A stretch of DNA of 64,000 nt from Ignelater luminosus. Lineage: Eukaryota > Arthropoda > Insecta > Coleoptera > Elateridae. Position numbers and translations under genes: made by a program. The notes beneath the pieces were generated by a model. That model was given only the letters and a program-made list of their open reading frames with translations, had not been told where the DNA came from and made no database searches. Shown here one piece after another: positions 50,241 to 63,119 of this stretch (position 1 is its first letter; each line of letters begins with the position of its first letter). The stretch spans positions 124,001 through 188,000 of the forward strand of contig VTPC01003925.1 in assembly GCA_011009095.1 (NCBI GenBank), read 5' to 3'.

Positions 50241-51131
50241 TGGAAGTGCTATTCTTCCTGTAGATGCAGTACATGTTGAATTCATAAGAAGTCGATACGT
50301 TAGCAGGGCAGTCGGGAAAAAAACAAAGAGCAAGATCCCGCTTCCACGTCCGCATAAGAAACTCAAGCATCCGCCCTCCGTCCTCATGAAACGTACAGAC
50401 AACCTGATTCCGAGATGGTAAAAATTTGACTTGATCCCCCCCCCCGTCATTTATAGGAAACCCACCCCAAGGCCGCACCTACCCACCATCGAAACATTAT
50501 CGAGCGACGAAGTTAGCAGTCTTCGCGCTACGATCGCTTTCAGGGATTAATTCTTGGGCCGACTATAATCACTAAGGTTTTACCGTAGTTTTCCTCAGCG
50601 GTAGAGGCAAAAGTATTTCTATAGTATTCTTCGGACTCGCCACCACAACACAACAACGCAAATCACACAACATAAAAACAGCATCGCCAATACGACATTA
50701 CGCCTCAGCCACCGTCACGACTCAGCACTGGTGCACTGCCACCGAATAACGCCGCCAAGACTTTGCACCACCTTCGTTGTATGTCGCAACTCCTCAAAAC
50801 TAATTTATTTTATTGTTACGGCCGGCCGAAGAAGAGTCAGACACTTATATAATGATCTCTGAGGGAACGAAACGTAACAATAATTTGCTTACTTGTTTGG
50901 TCTTTCTAAATCTTGTATTTCTCAGTAATGTTTGTACAACATCTTGACCTGATTGGTCATATATAAAGACCTCTAGAATTTTGTGCGCAGGTTTTCAAAA
51001 CACTTTGTAGAATCACCTAAATACCGATATCAGTTTTAGAATCAATACCGAGGTTTGAATACTGCAAGAGAATGATTTAAATCTTGGTATTGTATATTGT
51101 GACTCATAAGTGTGCAAAAATGACGCCATAA
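50241..51131. other. GC-richer insert between repeat copies
   Basis: The part 50400-50860 is clearly richer in C and G than its surroundings, with a run of nine C near 50440 and many CACC/CGCC words, then GGCCGGCC at about 50820. Its last bases (near 50855-50880) read GATCTCTGAGGGAACGAAAC. No protein domain was recognised. It is probably part of a transposable element inserted between copies of the ~329-bp repeat. Confidence 0.35.
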
Positions 51132-51690
51132 TAATACTGTGCCAAAGCCAAAGATAAAATTTGTTCTTCTTTGATAGGTATGCACTAGTATTCCAACAGA
51201 AAATCTTTGCTATTCGACTTTGGAAAGGTCTCTTGTTTTCAGACAGGTGTCTGGTTGCCTCGACAATTACATTCTAGTCTGTCACCATTCTCTAGCCGTC
51301 TTGGATAAGAGAAATTGAGTATTGCTAATCTCGTTTGGCATAAAATGAAAAAGCGATCTAAGTCGATAGCTAAAAATAAACTCTAGACAGCAGTGACTGA
51401 TTTCACGTATGTGTGCAATTTACAGAATCATAAAGATGACTTTGGAAAATTATGCTATGGTAATACTGTGCCAAAACCAAGGGTAACATTTCGTTCTACT
51501 TTGATAGCTGTGCAACAGTATTCTTATAGAAAGTCTTTGCTATCCGATTTGTATACATAAGAATCTTTAGAAGAATTCCTTGCATTTCCTGGTTGCCTCA
51601 AGAAGTACATTCCATTTGGTAATAACGCGTTACTGTTCTCTGCCTATCTTGGACCAGGGAAATTGAATTCCACTAATCTGGGTTCAAGGA
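51132..51690. repeat. Two tandem copies of a ~329-bp unit
   Basis: Copy one starts TAATACTGTGCCAAAGCCAA at 51132 and copy two starts TAATACTGTGCCAAAACCAA at 51461, exactly 329 bp later. Both share TTCTTTGATAG or TCTACTTTGATAG, AAATCTTTGCTATTCGA or AAGTCTTTGCTATCCGA, CTGGTTGCCTCGA or CTGGTTGCCTCAA, and GAAATTGA-TT-CTAATCT. They differ by many substitutions, so the duplication is not recent. A third, partial copy lies at 50085-50240. There is no open frame, and the function is unknown. Confidence 0.8.
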
Positions 51691-51699
51691 CTCTCATTC

Positions 51700-53031
51700 T
51701 CTCATTCGAGACTTGGCTTTTCATTAAGCTATGTTAATAGATTCGTCACAGATAGGAGTCTTCGAAGAGGCCATCTAAATAAGCACTTCAGGGCAATGAA
51801 ATTTTGAAAATATAGTTATTCCAGACAGTTAAACGAATTACCTGCATTTTCTGTAATTGTATCCTAATAATGCTGTATGTTATATCGCGGTGTTCTTGTT
51901 TTTTGTTCTTTTAAGCTGATACTATATAAGAGACCCATGACTAAAGCTTATCGTACAGCTTTATTTATGCTTGTCCAGTCAATAACTGAATGACACTTCT
52001 CATTATTTGAACGTTACCTTTAGGTGCCTACAGATATTAAGATATAACATACTACAACTTTTTACTACAAATTATTTGCTTTTCCAATTTTTATAATATT
52101 CTACGTTGTGCAGCGTCTTTATAAGAATATTGAAAAACTATAAAGGAAAAGGTTATTTGGTCTACTTTTAATAAAATTTCTTTTTTTTTCGTTTCTTGAC
52201 CTATTCATCAAGAAAAAAGAAATAAACCATACACTGCTGAATGTAGTAGTTCATGGGCCTTTTTAGAAATGCAGAAGTATACAAGGCATTTTTATTAATG
52301 TTCAAATTATAATATTATGTACTTCTTATTTATAAATTTTTAATTACACTAGAATCTCACATTAATTAAGTACAACAAAGTAATTCTGCAATAGATAGGT
52401 AATTAAAGCAATAAAATTTATCATACGACAGACATTATAAACTATGTCAACAAACCAACTCATTAAGTCTTAAGAACAATTTTTAAACAATGACTTTTAA
52501 AAGTTAACTATGCACACGACTAATGTAAAGTAATAATCACGCACCTTATGTACTAAAAAATCACTTTTACATTAGTTATAATCATAAGCTTTCACAGTTT
52601 TCAGGATTTCGATGTAAACAATATACCACCAGGTAAGAGTAATTTTATGCCATTTAAACAACTGTGACAAAAATCTTCACTTAATTAACTTGCGTTAAAT
52701 GAGAAAATCAAGAAGAGCATAAAATATATGGAGTGTTTACAATTCTTTAAAATTCTATTAAATCTCAAAAATGCTTTTTAAGAATAAGATTTAAAAGTTT
52801 TTACAAAATAATCCTTGTGGAGTTAAACATTTCTCGTTTTTACCTCAAAAAGTTGATTTGATTGCTTAATAATATGTAAAAAAATACTTATAAGTGAACA
52901 CTTTGTATATATTTAAAATTATGGTCGACATACTTAATTCTAACACTTTCATCCTTTAACTACTTACTTTGTTCAAATGTTCAAGAAACATCGCAGAGGA
53001 GTGATATATTGAGACAAGTTTTAAGTGTAAT
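51700..53031. other. AT-rich spacer upstream of the orphan membrane-protein gene
   Basis: No element or RNA gene was recognised. A 28-bp segment at 52605-52632 is flanked by TTTTCAG and GTAAGAGT, which would fit a micro-exon. The last few hundred bases should hold the promoter of the gene at 53032. No TATA box stands out. Confidence 0.4.
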
Positions 53032-56000
53032 ATGAGTTTGAGTAAGATGAAGAATCATAAGTGGCCCTCCGATTTTGGATTGTATAAGCAAGTACAAATG
53101 CAGAAAAAGTCTTTGTTGTTTAAGTTGGCAGTTTTGGGTACTGCTATTGTTTTATTAATATTTACGGTAAGTAAACAATTGCTTTGTTAATTTATTTTTT
53201 ATCGACCATCGGAGACTTTATTTTTTGATAATAATAAGAATCTACTAGATCGAACTGAATTCTAATTCTATTTAATTAAATACGGGGTGGCGGCTACTGC
53301 CAACTGAATAATGTCCAGTTGAAAATAAAAAATGTACTGATTTGCTTCCTCTGCAACTCTTTGAAATAAAGTTCCAAATTTCAAAATAAACCAAATCATG
53401 CAATGACTGGTTTAACAGTTTCAATCTTAAAGTTTTTAGTTATCTAGACAAGGTTAGTTCTATGACATTATGTTACTTACATTACGTATCCTCTAGATGC
53501 TATAAGGAAAATTTAATATTGTTGAACACCTAGATTCGTAAAAAACTTTTTAAACTCTGCAGGTTACATGGGCTACATCAACAACTAGTAAAAAGTCTCT
53601 GAAGCTACGCTCATGAGATCGTTGTTTTTCGAGATCCTCTCCTAGAGTCCATTCAATATTTCCGCGACCTTCGAATTAAATGTTAACAGACTGATTATTT
53701 TCTTTTACATAAGGTACCTAAGAGTTTTGGCCCATTCATTAGAGAGTAGGCTCAACGTTGTCCAAAGTCGTGCTTGGAGGCTTAAACGGCCTCATTTTAT
53801 TTGATTAACTAACAAACTAGAAATTAATAAATAAGGCAACGTTAATAATTTTGTGGTGTTTCAAATAAAAAACTTCATTGATAGTTTCCTTGAAACATTG
53901 TCTTCTATACCAGCCATCTAGATAAATACCTTATTTCTCAATCTTTTGTGGTAGATTGCAGAGCAATTTCAGATATTCTGACTATATAACAAATACTGTC
54001 CTAGCTTCCCTTCAGACGCTAGCGCTGTACCTTCAGTTGATTCAAGACGACGGATGTCCTTGTAATTTTCTTTACTTTAGGGAATAATAAAAAATCACAG
54101 AGCCAAGTCGAGACTGTAGGGTGAGTGGGCAACTGTGAAAATCAGATTATTCTGTAAGAACTCAAAAGCTCTACCAGTTGCTTGCGCAGTAGGATTGTTG
54201 TGAAGTTGAAGGCCAGGCAAACCTGTCTTAGGTAGTTTTTGTTCAATTGCCCGAAAAGCTTGTGATGAGCAAATGGTAACATACCACCCAAGGGTTTTCA
54301 ACACTTCGCCCTCTTTTTACTTTTGTTAGCTTTCTTTGTTTTCCAAAATCCAAATTCTTGATTGCCTTTTTAATTCTGGGTTTTTTTTATTTTCAATTAC
54401 GATGTCAAATACGCGCTTACAATATCTATTGTCACATCTTCCAAGTACGTAACGACACCAATCAACGCTCTTCTGTTCGTGAGTGGTACCCAACGAGACA
54501 CAGCTTTTCTAACATGGAGGTGTTGATGTAAACAGTTTCTACCGCTTCTGATCCAATGCCAACGATATTCTGAGTTTCTCAACAACATATTGATTACGGA
54601 ATCAGCATTTATCGGAGCGTCTGTAGTGTTTAGACATCCGTTTATTTCTTTCTCTGCCACTATTGCTAGCCTATGTCTAAATTCACTGTACCACCGATAC
54701 ACTGTTGCCCAAGAACTTTCTTTATCAAAAGCACCACTTAATTTTTCAGACACCCGTCCATCTTCAATTTGCAATTGAAATCATAGTAATCTGCTGTCTT
54801 TAATTTCCTCAATCTTTTTTTTTTGGAAGCATTACGTATTTGATGCGCACCCCCATTTTGTAAATTTCAGTCAACTCTGATACTTTTCATAAGAATTTGA
54901 TTCAATTCCGTTTTTGTTTAGTTTCATGAGCTAAGGCTTAGTCGATACCAAGCAGATGGAATAAGTCCATTTCTCACATTTCTGTTGTTGGACAAGAAAG
55001 AGACTATCTAATCCAGGAGTAGACAAGACCAGCGGGTTAAGTAGTAGCCTACAAAAAAGTGCTAGACAGCGCCCTGAATTTATAACGTCAAACTGTTGAT
55101 ATGTAAGAAAACTAGATTTACAATACTTAAAGGGTGACCAATAGATGGCGCACATAATTTGCATTAATAGAATTAGTGGCTTTAAGAATGAACTTAAAAT
55201 ATGATGGTAAGGATAGAATTCAAGTCTGTATATTTCGTAGGTCTCGGTCAAGTACGGTTTACGGAAAAAGTTTGTAGAATCCGGTAGACATGTCAATTCT
55301 TGTTTTCGCAAATGTAATTGAAAAAAACATGATCGTTGCGACCTCTACTGAAATTTTTAGAAACACAACAGCGAAGCATGTCATCAGAAACAGGCATAAA
55401 CGTAAAATCTGCAAGCCTGCAGATTTTTCAGCAGCTATGGCAACATTGGTTGTAGCTGCTAATCACTTCCATTTTCCGCCATTTTGACAAACTTTAACAA
55501 AATTCAGTGCCAGCTGTTAGTTGATGATTTGAGCCCATATATATTTCAACAATAAAATTAAGTTGGTTGGCTTAGAACTTTTCTTCTAGTTTGGCTTTCC
55601 GACAAAAAGTTTTTTTATCCCTGATCTAATCAATACAACATTTTTAATGTTTCTGATATTATAGAGTAGATATTTGCAAAGTTTCACTATTGCATGATTG
55701 AAGAAACACTGACTTAGACGACGCAAAACTTGGAGCTTCAGACAACTGACTGTCAAATTGTTTTCATTTTCTCGCTATTCACATTCTGCTTTGTATAAAT
55801 TTATTGGGAGAATCTTATCGATCTTCTTTTACAAAATGGTTGCACTATTTAGCGCTAGCGAGCAGTGTTCAAATTTCACGTTTGCTATCGTATTTCCCAG
55901 AGATGAAGGTACTTAAAACAAATGATAACATAATGTCCATAAAAAAGCCTGATATTACTAAAATTATCTTCTAGTTGATAGCTCTTACGTACAGTTTGTT

Positions 56001-57812
56001 ACATCAAAAATGCTGCAACCGGTTTTCAAGAAAATTGAGGTAATAAGTTCCATTGTCTTATATTATAAAAGTGGTTTAAGGTTTATTAAAACGGCTTTGC
56101 AGATTTCCTCCTACATCGTTTGACATCTCTTGAGATATAATCTTTTTATGATTATATGCAAAAACTTAAAAAATTAGTATACATGTTTTCAGAAGATTTT
56201 CTTATACCATTGTAAAAAAGTTTATCGGAGGACAGAAATAATTTAAAAGTATCTTGTGACGTCATCACCCTTACTACGCATAGATTAAATTAAATTTTTT
56301 AAAAACCAAGGAGTTGCAGATTGATACGTTTTTGATTAAACATACTGTATATTCTGTATTATTATATTCACTTTATCATTTACTCTAAAGATCCTTTATT
56401 CAGATTAAAACAGAAACATTTGTTATACTAATCAATTTATGCACACCTCTAAAGGTAAGCTAGAAACTACAAACATTTTCGAAATGAGCAGTTTTTTGAC
56501 AATGAATACATCCCTAGTTTTAAATGCAACAAATAAAAATTAAATTAATTCTTATTTAAAGCCTTCTTATATAAACCTTCTTTGCTTAAAATCATCTCGC
56601 AAATTAATTTTCCCACTGGTCACCTGCTATAATTATTCTTTACATTATTTGAATGAATCAGTACTTCAATACCTTATATAATTTTATAAACAACAGAAAA
56701 ATGCTAAAGGATCTCTTATTTTATAAAAAATAAATGAGTTTTTAATGGCTTGTTAAACACAAATCACAGCAAGTACAAGGTAAAACTAAAAGTTCACAAA
56801 CAAACCAATTTTTTTTGGAAAATCTTAAACAACTAGTTTTTTTATGTTATCTAACTTTAATGCGTAAGAATTTTTTTCTTTCTTTCTTATAACAAAAATA
56901 ATGTTAATTGCTTATTTTTAGATACTGTATACAACACTGTACGCAATAAATAAAAATAAAAACATACCGATCATCGAGAATACCAACAATACTAAAAACA
57001 TGTCAAGTTCAAGTCCAACCGCGGAGAAATTAACGCAAGTTACTCTAGAAAAACAAACGGTTGAACATATTTCACCGCGTCCATTTTTAAATGATTTACG
57101 AGGAGCTCTTCCATCGGGATTTTCACCATCGTTTGGTGTACCAACAACGCCAGGTTATTATATTCATCCTAATCACAAACCACACCAGCAGCAGCATCCT
57201 CATAATATACAAGACATCATACAGTACATAACAGAAAATGCTCATAGACATAAGGAATTAGTAAGAGAAGAACAAAAGATTGTAAATACACAAAATAGCA
57301 TAGATAATGATAAATTTAAATTGTACGGAACAATTCAAACACCTAGGCAGAGACAGCAAGATTTTTATTTTTCCAGGCAACATTTCCCGCAAGATCCATT
57401 TTTCGCATTCAAACCCCAAGATCCAAGCGATATTAATTTATTGGCGCCTAGCAGTTTTAGATTTGCTCCATCGATTGTTACATCGAGCTTTTATAAGAAC
57501 AGACAGAAACTACTGCATGAAGCGGAAACTTTGTCAAAGAATATATCTAGTGATTTATTGAGAAAACCGATAAGTTTAACCTTAAATATTTATTCTTCTC
57601 CATACGAAGATCAACTTGGCAGTGAAAAACGACTACAATTTCAAGGTCCAGGGATAACCCCACGTTATAGATATCCATTTATAGGTCTTCAAGGAAGACC
57701 TTTACTAAAACGTAAAAGAATGGTTGTGCATTTAAATGTATATCCGGATGCAGTTAGGGGACAGAGTAATAGTGAAGACAATACTGAAGGTAGTAGATAT
57801 CAACAAAAATAA
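53032..57812 (+). CDS. Unrecognised 341-aa single-pass membrane protein, 2 exons
   Basis: Exon 1 (53032-53166, 45 codons) ends ACG-GTAAGT. Exon 2 (56922-57812) begins after TTTTTAG in the same phase and runs to the TAA. The joined product is MSLSKMKNHKWPSDFG with a basic QMQKK stretch, then one hydrophobic helix at residues about 28-53 that spans the splice junction. A ~285-residue C-terminal part follows. The basic residues before the helix favour a cytosolic N-terminus and outside C-terminus. The outer part is rich in P, Q, H and S, has sequons (NNT near residue 65, NMS near 71, NISS in the middle), a histidine/glutamine run (HPNHKPHQQQHPHN), and a KRKR tetrabasic site at about 308-311 that could be cut by a furin-type protease, leaving a 30-residue tail. 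I know no family for it. It lies on the same strand as the Fuseless-like exon, perhaps nested in that gene. Confidence 0.8.
54050..54790 (-). pseudogene. Decayed mariner-type transposase relic
   Basis: Minus-strand pieces at 54774-54397 (ESSWATVYRWYSEFRHRL, then NADSVINMLLRNSEYRW and VRKAVSRWVPLTNRRA) follow the N-terminal half of a mariner transposase, including a remnant of the linker motif. The pieces at 54304-54095 (TGLPGLQLHNNPTAQATGRAF, SPYSLDLAL) follow the catalytic half, where HDNAPxHTA and YSPDLAP have decayed. The first catalytic aspartate block is not visible, and the second reads HNN instead of HDN. No terminal repeats were identified. It lies in the intron of the 53032-57812 gene, antisense to it. 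Confidence 0.8.
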
Positions 57813-57952
57813 ATGAAACGATAATATTGTAACTATGTAACAAAGTCAGATTGAACAATTTATTGTATTTTGAAGTATTTATTGTAATCTTATCTAATCA
57901 CATGTAAAACTAGTAAAAAGTCTAGAAGAAACAATCAGAGGTAAATGGCTAA

Positions 57953-57958
57953 AATAAA
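57953..57958 (+). other. Polyadenylation signal of the orphan membrane-protein gene
   Basis: AATAAA lies about 140 bp after the stop codon of the 341-aa gene. A second AATAAA at 58152-58157 is an alternative. Confidence 0.45.
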
Positions 57959-60617
57959 TAAATCAGAAGTTTAATGTTCTTGTTGTTTAATGTAAAAAGG
58001 TTTATTTTTATACAGTGGAAAATTACTATAAAATGTTTTTAGATTCGTTTGTGTTCATTTTTTTATGTAATAACCACGATATGAAATTGTTATAATACTG
58101 TAACTGTACTATGTTATCAAATTAAGGCTGACTGTATCTTAGCAGTTTTGTAATAAAGAAATTTTTAATTACCTACCTTCTTTGCTGCTACTACTACTAC
58201 AAAAGGCTTTTCACTAATATGAATTCCACGCAAAAAATACCTCTAACGAAATTCATATAAAAATCACAAGAGCACTGAATTGTTATAGTAACGCAACATT
58301 ACTAACTTGAGCAACATTACCAATACACAAACTTTTATTAACTAACATTTGGATACCAACAGAATAAGTTTTCGTTTTCAAGCTGTTTTGTCATTTTCTA
58401 CAACACATTCATTTAAGGCCTCATTTATCTAGTTTTATGTTGCTTATGTTGTTGAATTGAATTTCTTAAATTCATTCTCTAACTCAGCATTTCCCAAAAA
58501 AACTAGAATCAATTTTCAAGGTGTTGTAAAGCCTCCTTTACAGAAAAAAATGAGTAATTGGGGAGATTAAAATAAAAAATTTTAACATCTTTCCATTTCT
58601 TCCTTAGTTAGGACTGTTCAAACTCAGGCTAGTGGAACCTTTGCTATCTGTATAGTGTGCTATGTATGTAGGTAAGCATTTAATCATCCTCACCGACGAA
58701 AGGTTTGTCGTCACTAGCTTCTACCCTTTCCTCCAAGTTCTGATTTTTCACAAGCTCAGTTGAAGTCATGGTCGGCCTCAGGATCTGGTACACCCTTGCA
58801 CCCGTCACCATGCAGTATTAAAAATCTTCCGACTTTGGAAACTTAAAATAAAAGTAACTGTCAGAAACTTTAAATGCATGTCCAATTCGGAATTAGTTTG
58901 TCCAATCCAAAAATTATTAAAAATGTTTCGTCGGTTCCCCCTTATGTTTCTCTTCCAAAGGGTTGAATAACAAATAAGAGAAAAAAATAATTTCCAGATA
59001 TTGCAATTTTTCATCGTTCTTTATTGGCAAAATAACGCTCCCAACAACAACCCTTAAACCGGTAAGAAATCCATTCAAAAGCAATAAACAGATTTCACAC
59101 TTTGGTCTTAACAAAATCTTAATTCAAATTCCTTCATACTTATTGCAATGTAAACAAAAAAATCTCATCTGAAAATATTCTAAGTAGATTTCATGTGAAT
59201 TTTTCTACTTAATTACACATTATTTAATGGTAAAGCAGACGTCTTTTTCACGTCATATTAAAAAAATATAGTTCTGTAACCAACACAGAACAAAACTGAC
59301 GTCTTAATGACGCCATTCGTCATTGGCGATGAAACACTCTACTTCCTGTAGACCAATGATAGGCAACCAGAGTTCGATTCGGGTCCGGTTGCATATGTAC
59401 GTAATTCTGAACAAAAATGCCATAAGTATATGTCCAAAAATCAAGAAGCTGATTATTCTTCTACCAACGCAAGTCTTTCTTTTCGGCCCGGTTTCTTGTT
59501 AGATGGGACCAAGTTGATGTCATCTGAAACTATTTATTGCATTTGTCTTTCGCAGTTTACATCTCTACTGATTTTTGCGCCTCCTTATCCGTGTGCCCTG
59601 AGGCAGTCGCCTCATTGGCTTAACGTCTGAGACCAACCAAAGTTGAAGTGTGAATCATAGTTGCTCTGAAACTAGGCGGAGATCACGGACCAAAGCCTAT
59701 TTCTCTCATCTACATAATTCTAGCATGCCAGAGCATTATTTGAAGCCAGATTTAAATTAATTTCCACTCAGAAGTCCTTTTATCATTGTCCCTGCATTTT
59801 TGTGAAGTCAGGAAAACCTCTCACAACCATAAAATCGTTTATGATATCATGTTGCTTACACTCTACATACTCTCTTCTCTGGTTCTCGTTTTTTCACTCA
59901 TTTAGAAGTATTACAGGATAAGAACCGAGTTATTAATTTTATGTTTCAAGCTTAAAATTTAAAATTTAACTATTAACAATTCTGTCAACTTCCTTTTTTG
60001 ATATGTACTACCTAATTGTCATTTGTTCTATTCTTCTAAATAATCTTGAGATTATAAAGGTTTCAAGAGAAGTATCAACACTAACCCTGTAAATGTTACT
60101 AACATATAAGAGTAACTCATATATTTATCTTACTTACTTAACCTTACAGAAGATGTTCATTCCTTTTTATTTGGAATGACTGTATCAAATATAATTTTAA
60201 AACCAGATGTACCTTATTAGTTATGTGGGAGTCTTAGGCTCGATTAATAACTGCAACACAAGCAAAAGAAAAATAAAATGATGGATTAAATTGAGCAGCA
60301 CATAGATCTTCTCACATAAGATAAGACTTGGATCGCTTGACAAACATTGCATTATGGAGCCAGTTCATAAACATTCTTGATATTTATCGCATTTAAATGA
60401 ACTGGTTCTAAAGTCAGACTCTGCAAGAAAAATAAACTCGGGTAAGTAAGGGGACTCAATTAACGTGTGGTATGTGGTGGTACATAACTATAGATCGGTA
60501 ATGTGATGGCTTAAAGTAGTTCAGATTAGAACTAACTAAACTCCAAAGACTAGCTGCAACGAGAAACTCATTAACTGTAGCCATAAAAACTCTATTAAGC
60601 CTTTCTTCTCTTAGGCT

Positions 60618-60758
60618 CAGTTTTACAATCATCAAATTAGTTTAACTAGAGTATTACTGTCACGAATACAACTGCTGTCAGCTTCTCTCACAATTATACC
60701 CGTAGCAATAATACTCTACATAGCATCTAGTTAAACTTATTCAATGATTGTAAAACTG
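60618..60758. repeat. 141-bp imperfect inverted repeat (foldback)
   Basis: The left arm begins CAGTTTTACAATCAT at 60618, and its reverse complement ends at 60758. Inside, GTTTAACTAGA and GAGTATTA-TG are also mirrored, with a short insertion in the right arm. The arms span about 43-53 bp around a loop of about 45 bp. It is probably a small foldback or MITE. It could also be transcribed as a hairpin, but nothing shows that. Confidence 0.75.
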
Positions 60759-63119
60759 GGCGTACTATTATTAATTGTAATGCAAGGATGAGGGCATACA
60801 CGCTAAAATGTAACAAAAATTGCCAGTGCAAACCTTACCTTCAGATACACCAAAATATTGAACATTGTCACCGACTCAATATTAGAGATAACCTAACACT
60901 ATTCATTTTGGGCAAAACTTCAACAAGATATAAATTGTATGAAACGAGGAGTTACATTAAAATCCACCAGGAGAACTAAGTAGTGATGGATCAGTAGAAC
61001 TGAAGCAAGAATCATCACTGTGAAAATAAGCTACAGTACTACATGCTATTGAAAACTGTGTTTGGGAAAAAAGTAAAAAAAAAACGTAAAAGTACTAGTA
61101 TGTAATTAAATCAGATCAAAATATTGACTAAAGCTTCATAACCCTAAAAACCGCAGAATGATAACATTTAAGTGAGTACCAAACCAAAGAGCAATAAAGA
61201 ATCTGAGGTTCTGCTACACAAAGATCAGAAACGTCATTTATTGGTTCCGAGTCAGTATTTGCAGTTGGGTTAAGACATAGTAAAGACAATGATAAAACCA
61301 CATAATAAATCTGGGAACGGGCCTGATAACCACATACAGACTTTGCGATGAGAAGGATGAAACAACCTTCCCCACGATCTTCGAAATGAAGCTCTGATCA
61401 CATGATGGTTTAATCTCCTGGGCAAAACAAGTTCTCAGGAAGCAGCTCAGGTTATTTAATTGGATAAAGGTAGCTAATCTGCTCATCTAGAATCAAATGT
61501 GGTGATCAGTACAATAAGCTAATAAATACCCCTGCTTACTATTGGTAATTCAATCAATCAATCGGATTCTGTTTAGGCATTTTCTGTTCATAGTTTGGCT
61601 ATGACAGTTATGAAAGTCGTGGTTTCGACAATAATACTTCAAATGGGGATTACCTCAGGCTAAGACAGTGAAAAGGAACACTTACTATTTTTCGATCTTG
61701 ATCTTGGATTCTATAACTGTAGATACTTTATCAAATATCTAGCATCAAGAGGGTGGTTAGAGAAAAGTTCCAGTGATGCCCTCTTGTAACTTCTATTTTG
61801 AACCCTTTTTGGGCAATGAACATTATATTCAGCTTGGAAGATACCAAAGGTCCTAAAGTCATCTTGAGAGTATTGAGTTTTTACATGACCTGCTAGTATT
61901 GAGAAAAATTAGTTTTAGGTAGCATCTTTGTTGTTGTTGTGCTGCCGGGGTAATTTCAATTAAATCGATTTCCATCACCTCATTCTTTTTTTTTCATACA
62001 AAAATAAATCTTCCGCACGCCAAGCAAAGACTTGTGCAAAAAGAATCAGACAACTGAGTGTTTGATCTTAAGCTTACAGATAGAGCGCTACACGTAAATT
62101 TAGAAAACTTGGACGCATCAGCATTTCGTGAGATAATCAAGATAGGTTAAGTTTCATCGTCCACAAACGTTCATAATAACACGAGCATTGCTGTTACTCA
62201 ATTAACACTAATTAGCTATGGTACACTACGATCTTCACCAAGATTATTAATAACATAACAAAAACTTTGAAAACAGAGTAAAAACCACTTACAACCCAAT
62301 ACCATGATAACCTTGCAACTTTTCAAATTGTCACTAAAGCAGCAGCAGCAAGCAGCTCTCCGATTTATCGAGCAACATTCCTGGATCAATTGTTCTTATC
62401 AAGGTTTTTCGTGTGTTTTCCTTTTGAGCAGTTATTTCTAGAGATCAGTTGTCGAAATATTTCAGAAATCCGCCATGATCATTCATTTCAAGAGTTTGCA
62501 ACTTTCTCCACGCACCGCATCAACACATATCAACGTGAACACACTGCTGCTGTTATTCCTCAGATCCGGAATCCGCACTCTATATTTCCTGTGACTTTGA
62601 CCTTCTGCGACATCATCTTCGCACTGCATTAATAAACATCCAGTAAGAATTTGCTGCTGGTGCACTTCCAATCTGCATTTTTCTTTCCCGAACCAGTTCG
62701 TCGTTAGAAGAACCACCTTTCGTACCGAAACAAAGTCAAAAGGTAGTCACTTCGCAAACCACGAGTCATCAATATCATAGTCAGTTGTTGCTTCGCTGCT
62801 CCATCGTTTGAGTTCGTTCTGGGTTCACCGCCGTGGGCAACATCTTTAATTCACAGCCATTGTGTATCAAGGTTCGTAAATAAAGGTCATCTCTTCAATT
62901 CTTCCTTTATGATTTTAGTGACTGATGGGATTTTACTTTGGATAAAGCGATTAAGCAAGAAATGCTTGATTTTCTTAATGAGATCTAGAGTGTCTAATCT
63001 AGAAAACTGTTATTTGCAAAACTTCCTGAGACTGAAGAGTTCACTTGTAGAATATCGACAAGTAAATGAAGCAAGTGTTTACCATTTTTCCAACGTTCTG
63101 TTCGTTAACAGAAATATTT

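Noticed and set aside
50211-50478. Three overlapping frames in the GC-richer block
   Set aside because: They overlap on both strands without a known domain or splice sites; the block is more likely repeat-derived.
54590-54778. 62-codon plus-strand frame
   Set aside because: It is antisense to the mariner-type relic on the minus strand.
57307-57561. 84-codon frame inside the orphan gene's second exon
   Set aside because: It is a shifted frame within the 297-codon exon, which is continuous with exon 1 in the correct phase.
62390-62716. Candidate gene in the less AT-rich part near 62.4-62.7 kb
   Set aside because: Frames on both strands overlap, neither has a known domain, and no matching splice sites were found.
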